From contig CM119263.1 of assembly GCA_051294375.1 (NCBI GenBank), forward strand, positions 29,910,099-29,974,098: a DNA stretch of 64,000 bases, written 5' to 3'. Below, piece after piece: positions 26,301 to 37,227 of this stretch; the first letter of the stretch is position 1; each line of letters starts with the position of its first letter. Under the pieces are notes generated by a model. The model was not told the origin of the DNA. It did not search any database and saw only the letters and a list, made by a program, of their open reading frames with translations. This stretch comes from Paraspadella gotoi. Lineage: Eukaryota; Chaetognatha. The translations under genes were made by a program, and so were the position numbers.

Positions 26301-28000
26301 CGAGAGGAAAAGCAAAAATCTTACAAAATAAGAAATTATCTATTCTGTAAAGACTTTCGATTTCGTTGTGTTTTGAAATTGGCGAAAAACAAATAGATTT
26401 GTTTTTTTTTGTCTAATACAATTCGTTGAAAAAAAAAAAAACAAATATAATGTTTTCGCCAAACGCAAATTATATAAAATAGATATTAAATCAATTATAT
26501 ACAATCATTAAAAATTATATAAAATAGATATTAAACAATTGATTAATTACAATCATTAAAATTCATACAAAAATAGATATTAAAACAATTTATAATTGTT
26601 AAATAGTTTATAAATATTGAATTTAGGTTTCGAACATAATATTTGTTATTATATGAAAATACCAATACGTACTAGCCTTAAAATCTCAAACTCGTCGCTC
26701 TTTCTATGATTTCAATGGTTTAAATATTTAGTTTCTTAAAGTGCTCTCACTCGCCCTTTCTGATCCAAGTTATTGGGTACATAGTTCTCCAAAAAAAGTC
26801 GAAAGTTCGTTTTTAGATTGGTCTATTTAAATTTAAAGGGAAGTATAAAAGGGCAAGTAGATGTTAAAACTTTAGGAGATTGCCCAGGAAACATTACAGG
26901 GTTAAAACATGATAAATATTTTGTAACTTTTTGAATGAATTCTAATCATTGAAATTATATTTTGTACAGCTTTGTAGCTCTCTCTCTCTGGCTCTCTATC
27001 TTTAGCTGCTCTCTCTCTATAACTCACTCTTGTTGCTCTGCTCTGATTATTTTATTAAAAATTAAAATCTCATGATCTTAGGATTGCATTTCTTATTTTT
27101 GAGAGGAAATAGGCTCTTCGCCCAGTGGAAATCTACAAGGTACAGATTAGCGTTAGAGCTAAGTGCGTCAATAATAACAAGATGATTAAAAATTACTATA
27201 AAAATAAGATTATTACCAACTTAATTATAAACAATTCATTAAAACATCATACAAAAATAGAATATTAAACAATTTATAATACAATTGAAATTAAAACTTA
27301 CTTTGGCGAAGCAGTGGGGCGGAGGGAAAAGGCCTTCTGACCGCCACTTTGTGGGCAAATGAGAATATCGGAATTTAGTTGTTGGATATCTAAATATTAA
27401 AATACAATTTTCTAATCGTTTAAACCTATGGGTTAACCATGACGCTATTTTCTTTGGATGATATGTTTTTGTCTAGTCGTTAAATTTTACCAAGCCAAGA
27501 ACCTGAGTCTTGTTATGAGCAATTATTTCCCTTAAACGGTATATAAAATCACTGTTTAATTATTCTTATCAGAACCTGTTCATTACTTTTGCTGTAAAAA
27601 ATAATGCCAAAAGGAAACTTTTAACTTAATTGCTAACTATCAAAAATGTCCGGTTTAGGAAGACCGTTACGAATAATATTTTTCTTCAGGGAAAAATAGT
27701 ATGCTGAAATACATTATAATGATAGTACTTAGGTCTGATGCCAATAAAGCTTTAGGACTCAACTTTTAGGTACTAAAACCTTTTGTCAGAATGAGCTGTG
27801 GACTGATAATTTTTTTTTGGCTAAATAAAACACTCCTTTTGTTCAAATTAATTTCATGCTCATGATATTATCCAAAACCTATAGTATATCTCCTTCGATA
27901 GGTTATGTTTAGATCTGCATTTACCTAAAATACAATCATTCACTTTCTTTGATTATTTATTCACATTTACTAAATCCACGATCTGAATTAATCTCACTCT
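23343..28000 (-). pseudogene. Second, indel-ridden copy of the receptor cyclase 3' exons
   Basis: This stretch repeats, in the same order, kinase-homology, dimerisation and cyclase exons of the receptor guanylate cyclase, with scattered single-base indels. Landmarks are GDIYS-type sequence near 27.9 kb, CWSERP near 27.33 kb, the dimerisation helix near 26.1-26.24 kb, LLIHNMLP near 25.8 kb, the first cyclase exon at about 25235-25440 (frame broken), QNVAKFA at about 24755-24905, FGKGMEMAQKMES at 24212-24084 (intact here) and KETYWLYVSP at 23448-23343 (intact here). At 24.21 and 24.76 kb this copy reads correctly where the other is damaged. I infer an unmerged or gap-filled assembly duplicate rather than a true second gene, though a recent tandem duplication is possible. 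Confidence 0.7.
24463..24552. repeat. 15-bp array TTCACTGAATATTTC
   Basis: Six near-perfect tandem units in the intron between two cyclase exons of copy 1. A disturbed version is at 30738-30840 in copy 2. Confidence 0.85.
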
Positions 28001-28393
28001 GTCCCTCTATTCTTTTCTTATTGGAATCACAGCAAATATTCCTCTGAAATACAAAAATAATACATTTGAGACATAACTACTTAAAAATAATATTTATACT
28101 TATTGGGTAACTTTTTTTTGTTCCTTTTTTTAGTAATGAAGGCACTAAGGAAAGATATTTGCCACAAGAAAAAAAACAGAAATAAGAAGAAAAAGAAAGA
28201 GAAAGAGAAGAAGATAAGAAAAGAATAACGAATTAAGAGATATAGAAAAAAAGAAAATAATTAATAAAAAAATAAATAAAAAAATAAATAAACNNNNNNN
28301 NNNNNNNNNNNNNNNNNNNNNNNNNNNNNNNNNNNNNNNNNNNNNNNNNNNNNNNNNNNNNNNNNNNNNNNNNNNNNNNNNNNNNNNNNNNNN

Positions 28394-28510
28394 AGGAAGA
28401 TTTCTTACAAGGACGAGATTCATACAGGACGAAGAAGATCCATCGAGAACGAGATGCGTACAGGAGCGAGATTCACAGGATGAGATTCATTATAGGACAC
28501 AATTCATGAC
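28394..28510. repeat. Tandem array of GACGAGATTCATACAG, copy 2
   Basis: Partner of the array at 22055-22222, followed by the same CTACGGCTGATTCTTTG flank. It marks the left end of the second duplicated receptor-cyclase block. Confidence 0.8.
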
Positions 28511-28654
28511 AGCCCCTATCATCTACGGCTGATTCTTTGCTTGGTTTCGTCTGACGCAGATCTCCGATGACGAATTAGGATTTGGTAATTTTCGCCTTCC
28601 CCAGAATTTTAGATTTGTTTGGAATGAGAGAGTATGAGAGAGAGAGAGAGATAG

Positions 28655-28703
<49 letters not shown>

Positions 28704-28792
28704 TTAGTAGAGTGTCATAAACGGCGCGGTTTGGCTCTATTGTGGTTTTGTGTCGTCTGTGTGTCTGTTTATCATTCTTCTCTCTGTCTCAT

Positions 28793-28830
<38 letters not shown>

Positions 28831-29612
28831 CTCTCCTCTCTCTCTCTCTCTCTTCTCTTCTTTATTCCTTTTTTTTTTCCGTTGTAATTCCGCGAGATCG
28901 TAGAACAAGATTATCGTTCCTTCGTGCAAATTTCAGGGATGCATCCCCACTCGTAAACACTAATTGCGCTCGAGCACTCTCACATCGTTTTTAGATGTAA
29001 TTAAATTTTAAAAACACTAATTAAAAAATTCCCGAAATCTTTTTTGGTCATCTGTCTCAACAATTTTAGTGTTAACATTTCATACGAGTAGAGGCCAAAT
29101 CATATATTAATGGTTGGCAGAAGGTTTGACTTTGGCAACCTTCCAATGATTGTCATCAAAACCTTTCAAAAAATATTCTACTAATCCATTAAATTTTTAA
29201 TATTAGAGACCTGAAACATCACCACACTTTTCTTTTAATTTTGTATTTTTAAAAGCAGATTCAGATAGCTTATAATAAAGTGGTATACAGCAGCAAAGTA
29301 AATTCTAGTTCAATATCTTTTTATCGATCATCTCCTACGATGATTTTATTAGTTTTTAATTAATTTTATAGGTAATAAAACATTGAAATTACATTTTTGT
29401 TTAACTTCTAAGCGTCCCATCAGAATTAATTTTCAAGAAAATTAAAATATAATATAATATAGCAATATAATAATTAAAATTAGCGAATTACTCATAGTTC
29501 AAGAATAACATTTCAAAACATATACTTAATTCTTGAACACGATAAATGAATCCGATATTGAATTTTCAATTTTACAACTATTTATATAATTATGTTTAAT
29601 CCAAAGTCTCAC

Positions 29613-32402
29613 CCTGCCGAATGGATCGGCGAACAAAAGCCAATAGTTCTTTTGCCCAGACTTTTGGAGATCTCTCTCTCAATGAAAACATTTTTTGTTT
29701 TTGAGAATTTCCCTAGAAGTAATCAAAAAATTGAGGACTTATATGAGACTTTTTTGATAAAAGTTGTTTGATGAACAACAAAGACGATCTTCGCATTATT
29801 CAAAAGAATATAAGGAATTACGATGTCTTTTCATACATTGAAACATTCTAAAATTCTTTGAAACAATTTAAACCACTATGTCCTGATTGAAAAATTGCAG
29901 TGACCTGCTGATGTCCTTAGTTTTGTAAGAGTCTGGGAGGCCTTAAACAACCACAAGCCTGTCTTTGAAAAGCAGGGAAATAAGATACTTCATTTATAAT
30001 GAATGGAGAATTTTTATATTGATTGTACCAATTCAATAGAAGCAACCACACATTGAGTACAATTACCAAACAGAAACTTCTAACGAAAATTTTTAACACG
30101 AATTATTTTTTCATTTTTAATTTTGGAACAGTCAAATTCTACTAAAAATTGGTACGTCCCCAATATAAAAATCATTCATTTATTTAAAAAATAATCTATC
30201 GTGTACCTGACTTTTAGAAAGTCTATGGTAAGTTAAGACCTTCCAGCCGTCCTTCCGAATAACAACAAAAACCTCAACTAACTCCACAAGATAGGGCGCT
30301 GCAGCCCTGCAGCCCGTCAAGTATTATGTCAACAACAGCAAGACGCCCCCCACCAGGTTTCCAAAGAGACTTGTGCCATCATTGGTTCTCCTGTTGATTC
30401 CATCTTTTGCGCCATTTCCATTCCTTTGCCGAACAGAGAATATTTGGGGACTTTTCTACCAATAACACCGCGACGACGGGGCTGAATTCAAGAAGTAGAT
30501 TTGAGTTTTGTTTAATGACTATTATTTTATATGTTTTGATTTTAGTGTTTTAAACAAAAGGCTTGCCTTTTATTTGACCAAGTTTGAGGATTTAGCGTTT
30601 CTAAATAGTTTGCCTTACTGGCTTACAAATCCATATTATCTCAATTTACTTTTAAATTTTTCCCCCTCATTTTTCTTTTTTTCAAAAACTTTGAAAAAAA
30701 TTGTGGCTTAAAAATTGTAAGCTTAAAATTAGAGGCCTTGTTCACTGAATATTTCTTCACTGAATATTTCTTACTACAACATGAATATTAGTCCTTCACT
30801 GTATTATTCTTCACTTAAATATTTCTTCACCTGAATATTAACCTTTTTGATTAAACGCATTATTCTGAATGTTTCAGCGTTTGTAAAACTTGTTAAATTT
30901 ATTATTGTCGAAATGTTTAGCAATTGTTTTTTTTTTTTTTCTTTTGTCTTAAATTAATTTCTTTCTTTTATTAGCCCCCCTACCCCTAGGCCACTTCCTA
31001 ATCTTACCAATGATTTCACGCCGATGTATCCACCGCTCTTACCTCACCCAGTGTGAATTCCAACCCTAATCACTCTAATCTGGATGCTGTGAAAGTCGGT
31101 CTTTCCATCGATGTTGCGGATAACGAATCGATAAACAATCTCCAACATCGCGAGAGCGAACTTGGCCACGTTTTGTGCGCCTTTAGAATCGGCCGTCGGA
31201 ACGCCTATGGTTTTGGGACGGTAATTGAAAAACAAAAATGACAAAATGACACCAAACGTTATCAAAATATACTAAATGTCAGTTGTAAATGTAATGGTCA
31301 AATGACATATGATTATAAATATGATTAAAAAAAAAAACATCAAAAGACATAGCATTGAGGCAAGATAATAAAACATCAGACAATCTCAAACCCCGGGTGC
31401 ATAGATTTTGATTTTAGGACTGATAAAGTAAGATAAGATAAGATAAGATAAGATAAGATAAGATAAGATAAGATAAGTAAGATTACAGTTTCCACGAACC
31501 CGCGGCGACGATATAAGAATCCCCTATGGTATCGATCTTGTAGAGATCGTGTTTCTTTACGAGATGATCGAGTCGCGTGTAGAGAAAGTTAAGGATGGTT
31601 ATCACTTGTTCGGGAGAAAGGCCAGAGGAGAAACGAGTGTAGTTGACTATGTCGCTGCAAAGGATGGTCACTCGCTCGTGCCATTCCGTGTGGACCTTAG
31701 AATGGTGCGTCATCGTAGGATAATCGATTACAAAAAGTATTTTCAGTTTCTATTTCCAGACGAACAGATTTAAGGAATACAGTTGCCTCTGGCGACTCGA
31801 GTTGAACTCTGTTCATAAAGTTAACTTCAGTTACCAAAAATAAAATTTATAAAATCTTTTTTGAAACTTCTAATTTTAAAAGGTTGATAAGAATTTTTAA
31901 AAGAAATTTAAAAGGCCTACATTTTTTATGCATAGGATAAGATATGAAATTCTTTTTTTTTTTCAAATTGAAACTTTTCATCGCTTCACCCTAAGCAAAC
32001 CTTCTTTCCGCTGAGGAGTTGACTCGCTACTCTAGGAGGAAGCATGTTGTGGATGAGCAGCTCCAGCTAGAGGAGTGTGTGGGGAAGGGAAGCAAGAAAT
32101 TAAAGGATGTAGTGGATGAGCGGCTCCAGCTAGAGGAGTGTCGTGGGAAGGGGAAAAAACTGATGTTAGTTATGAGCAACTCCAACTAAAGGAAAGAGGC
32201 GGAGTAGTAAGGAATTAGGGATGTTAAACATAATTTGTTCCAGCTAAAGGAGAAAGACGATTAAGGGATGGATTAGACAACCTTTTTCTTTTTGAGCAAG
32301 TACTCTTTCTTCTTCTGAACGACGCTCTCGTCCAAGTGTTGAGAAAAATAATCCATTCGCGAGAGAAGTGTGTCGTAGAGTCTTTTACGACCCTCCAGAC
32401 TT
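29613..32402 (-). CDS. Receptor guanylate cyclase: dimerisation helix and class III cyclase domain (alpha-like active site)
   Basis: Exon 32402-32282 gives the coiled-coil linker (RLYDTLLSRMDYFSQHLDES). Exon 32066-31990 gives LLIHNMLPPRVASQL. Exon 31695-31487 opens the catalytic fold with both metal-ligand Asp residues (TILCSDIVNYT and TIGDSYIVAAG). Exon 31204-31048 has QNVAKFALAMLEIV and VGIHTG. Exon 30481-30354 has KYSLFGKGMEMAQKMESTGE, where active receptor cyclases have YCLFGDTVNTASRMES. Exon 29712-29613 has KETYWL, the usual final strand. Guanine-contact Glu and Cys are Asp and Ser here, and the transition-state Asn and Arg are Glu and Lys. The second copy at 24.1 kb shows the same residues, so sequencing error is unlikely. 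This copy has a 9-bp insertion near 31.07 kb and a lost C near 30.47 kb relative to the other. Confidence 0.85.
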
Positions 32403-32428
32403 CTGAGGAAAGAGCAGGCCTTAGAGAG

Positions 32429-32503
<75 letters not shown>

Positions 32504-33741
32504 GAAAATCTTACAAAATAAGAAAATTATATATTGTGTAAAGACTTTCGATTTCATTGTGTTTTGAAATTTGGCGAAAAACAATTATGATTTTTTTTTT
32601 TCAACGAATTGTATTAGACAAAAAAAAATAATTGTTTTTTGCCAAACGCAAATTATATAAAAATAGATATTAAACAATTATAATACAATCATTAAAATTA
32701 TATAAAAATAGATATTAAACAATTATAATACAATCATTAAAATCATACAAAAATAGATATTAAACAATTATAATACAATGATTAAAACTTACTTGCGAAG
32801 CAGTGGGGCGGAGGAAAGGCCTTTCTGACCAGCACTTTTGGGCAAATGAGAATATCGGATTTAGTTTGGAATCTAAATATTAAAATACAATTTCTAATGT
32901 TAAAACCATGTTAACCATGACGCTATTTTTCTTGTGGATGAATGTTTTGTATGTTAAAATTTTAAAGCAAGAACCTCGATTTTGGATGAGCAATATTTCC
33001 CTTAATACGGTATATAAAATCACTGTTTAATTATCTTTCAGAATTGTTATTACTTTTCTATTGTAAAAATAATTGCAAAGGAAACTTTTAACTAATTGCT
33101 TACTATCAAAAATGTCGGTAAAGACCGGACGAAAATATTTTTCTTCAGGAAATAGTATCTGAAATACATATAATGATAGTACTTAGTACTTGATGACAAA
33201 GCTTTAGGACTAATTTAGGACTAATAACCTTTTGCAGAATGGCTTGGACTGATAATTTTTTTTTGGTATAAAACACTCCTTTGTGTTCAAATATTTCATG
33301 CATGATTATTCCAAAACTATATATATCTCCTTCGTAGGTTATGTTTAGATCTGATTTACCTAAAATACAATCATTCACTTTCTTTGTAATTTATTCACAT
33401 TTACTAATCACGACTGAATTAATCTCACTCTGTCCTCTATTCTTCTTTGGAATCACAGCAAATATTCCTCTGAAATACAAAAATAATACATTGAGACATA
33501 ACTTACTAAAAATAATATTTATACTTATTGGGTAACTTTTTTGTTCCTTTTTTTAGTAAGCAAAGGCAAAAGGAAGAGAGAAAGAAAGAAAGAAGAAAGA
33601 AAGAAAGAAAGAAAGAAAAAAAGAAAATAAATAAAAAATAATAAATAAAAAATAAATAAAAAAAAAAATCACAAAAAATAGATAAGAAAAAATAAATAAA
33701 AAAATAAATAAAAAAATAAATAAAAAAATGAACAAATAAAC

Positions 33742-33772
<31 letters not shown>

Positions 33773-34823
33773 AAAATTAATCTATCAATCAATCAATCAA
33801 TCATTCAATCAATAAATCAATCAATCAATCAATCAACCCAACCCAAAAAAATAATAAATTCTCAATTACTTTTTATTCAAATCTCTCAATAATTCGGGAC
33901 AAATCCAAAGAAGTTTCTTCCCATGTTCTTTAAACCAAGAAGAGATACTCGATCTTTCTCTCAAATTTCCTTCGGCTGAGAAGTAATCTCTGCAGAAACA
34001 AAGCATTTCAACATATAAATTACAATTACAAAAAAATTAAAACGGAATTCTCTAAATGTTATGTTCATTTCGTTACATAACGTATCACATAAACATCGCT
34101 ATTATGACACAAATGACTCCAGCGAAAAACTAACTTTTTTTTTTTGAAATATAGAGATATAATTCATATGCTTTAAAACGATATGGCGAAATAGTGATAG
34201 AAAAAGGACCTAAATTAAGTTTTAATAAATTTTAAGATTCAACTCGTCATTACTTATACTCTTTGACTGCAATTCAGTACTCACTGATGACTTATAAAAT
34301 CCCATCCGTTCCATTTCAACAATTCCGGTTCAAATGCTGACAGTTTGACGAAAAAATTAACATCCACCTTAAAAAATGAGACACAACATTCTAGATTAGA
34401 ACAGAGTCTTGATTGAAATCTTGCAGGTTCCTGCGGGATGGATGAAAGCCTTATAGCCTGAGCAAAGTCACCAAGCAAGATAGCTTATTCAATAAATGAA
34501 TGGATATTGGATAATGTTAAAATTAAGACACCTTAAAAAAAAAGAATCATCACCAAGCAAGAGGTGCTTCTCAATCTTCCGTGAGGAATCTTGACCGTGT
34601 CATGGAGATATCGCAACGCCATCGCAATGTCGTGGGCCATCGAAACTTTGATGCGAGTGTCCAGAACCGGAAAGTCGTGGAGGACATTTTGAACGCTGCC
34701 CCGAGGAAGATACTCCATGACGACGTAACCGGGGACAGTGTCGAAGCAGTAGCCAATGAGGTAACCAATGAAATCGCGAGACATGCTCTGTCAAAGAGGA
34801 ATTATTATTATTAACTATTAATA

Positions 34824-34906
<83 letters not shown>

Positions 34907-35814
34907 CACCTGACAAAAATGTATATCCAAAGGCTTAATAAGGTGAACGAGATATTTTGTGAGGACCCGAGGTTTCACGGCCACAATTCTTCCTTCGTAA
35001 ATCGCGGTTTTTATGAATTCGTGAGGAAGTGATTTTTCATTCGGCCGATCTCGAAAGGAAAAAGAGAAACTGTAGTAATGTAATATCACTACCCGTTGAA
35101 TATGGCTGTTGCTTCCATCAGCACCGCAAATGCGTTTTTGGCTAACACTTCGTCTCCGGACTTAATGGTCCCGGGTTCTAGCCCCGGCCTTCCGCCAGAT
35201 CCGAAGTTTCGGAAAGCAACGCTAATGAGGGAAAAATCTCCTCGATCCACTGGGAGGTGGGAACTCTTAGTGTGGGGGTGATCCACACCGTCATTCGAGA
35301 ATGGATGGATATTCACTCTTCTCTTGTCATCATTCATTTACAACTTTGCTGTCGTTAAAGTTTTAACGACAAAATTTGATGACGAATTCTCGGGAATAAT
35401 TTAAAAAAAAGTTCTATAAAGATGACGAGAACAACGGTGTATTTACTTAAGCAAGGTTTGGGAGTCCCGTCGCTGATCCAGGAAGTGCTGTAAAAAAATT
35501 GGCAGCTAAGGTTGGTTAAAAAGACATTCCTTACGAAAAAAGCCAAATATTATATTATATATATTATATATACCGCATAGAAACAAAAACATGGAAAAAT
35601 ATTAAGGTATAACTCGCTTTCATACGCATTAATAATTATTTAAATCTGTACAATAATCATCATCACTTATAGCAAATTTATCAGGACAAAAACAGTTTTA
35701 TTTGACAACGATTTAATTGACAACAATTTAGTCAGACATGTTTCGGCTCTTTCACTTAGAGCCTTCATCAGTGCTTTTGACAATCAATATTTAGTCTCTG
35801 TTAAAGTAAGTTTT

Positions 35815-35884
<70 letters not shown>

Positions 35885-37166
35885 GAGGGAGAGTTTCCAA
35901 AAAAGAATAAGGTAAGGGACAGTGGTCAGATGTGAGGACAGCTGAAGGTAAGGAGAGGGAAGAAGTAAGTCTTTGAAAAATGAAAAGAGTGAGAGAGAGA
36001 GAGAGAGAGAGAGAGCAAAAGAGAATAAAGTGCATTAAATAATCTAAATATAAACTGAAATTAAATGTTAACAATGGAAATAAATAAGTTAGTAGAATAA
36101 AGTGAAATTTGAAATAAAAAATAAGTGTGTGGGATAGATAAGTGAAGAAAAGTGAAAGTAAGTAAAAGAAAGAGCTCAAAAATGAGCTCGCCCCCCCCCT
36201 GGCCGGGCAAATGGAGCACGTTGACGATAAGGTCGGGTCATTGGCCTGTCATAGGTTGCGAGGGTATACATGTAGAGTTTGTCATGCTGGGATCCGGAAG
36301 AGATCCGCCTGGGAAAATGCCAAGTGCTACTCGTATATCCCTTTGGCCTGATAAGCCTGCGACAGCCCTCCTCTCACCTGATGGTGAGGCAGGCAGTTGC
36401 CTGTTCTGGCCTGTTTTGCTACAGGAGATACAGACTCCTCTCCCTCCTCCTGTAGCCGTCGTTTTGGGCGACGCTCGGCGCGAGGAGAGTCACGCCAAGT
36501 TGCTACAGGCTCAGGAAAGGTATCGGACGTCCATTGCCTGCTGAGAGGCCTCCGTCTGACCCGTTGAGTGGGATCGCTCTGGGCGTTCCACCACCATTTT
36601 GATAAGCGAATCATAGCTTGGAGGGAGGTCGAATCGTCCTCCATCACGGTTCAGAGAGGGTTCGAGAGCTTTGATGTAGATTGCCTCTCTAATACCTCTG
36701 GAAAACCAGTTTGGGTCATGGGACAGCACGAGACAGTTTCTCTGAACAGATGGCCAGAATTTGCCGTGTGCTCGGCAATGGCCGATAAGTAATGACCACG
36801 TGGGTCTCGATATGGTTTTGTGTGCTGCTTGAACCGATCTGTCAGAGACTTTCCTGTCTTGCCCACGTATGCTGCTGTGCAGGGTTGGTAGCCCTTCCCT
36901 GCACAGGCCGCCCAGTAGACGGCTCCTGATGTTTTCGGTCTGGGGATTTTATCTTTCGGTTTCATTTTTGAGCTCTTTCTTTTACTTACTTTCACTTTTC
37001 TTCACTTATCTATCCCTCACCACTTATTTTCTATTTCAAATTTCACTTTATTCTACTAACTTATTTATTTCCATTGTTAACATTTAATTTCAGTTTATAT
37101 TTAGATTATTTAATGCACTTTATCTCTGTTGTACATTGCTAAATGTATTGTTAAAATTTTTGATTT

Positions 37167-37227
<61 letters not shown>

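Larger units (their letters stand above)
28394..33560. repeat. Duplicated block carrying the receptor cyclase 3' exons, copy 2
   Basis: Collinear with about 22055-28140. Both copies share the GACGAGATTC array, the CATCCCCACTCGTAAAC segment, the 15-bp TTCACTGAATATTTC array, the GATAA pentamer, the cyclase exons and the terminal TTATTGGGTAACTTTTTT sequence near 33530. Differences are almost all 1-10 base indels. The gap 28294-28393 separates them. Confidence 0.8.

Noticed and set aside
33741-33835. Possible CRISPR-like or satellite array
   Set aside because: Simple (CAAT)n tetranucleotide repeat with no spacers.
35089-35337. 82-codon frame with a PGLEPGT motif
   Set aside because: The motif is the translated B box of a tRNA-like sequence; it lies in a receptor-cyclase intron and does not fit the splice phases.
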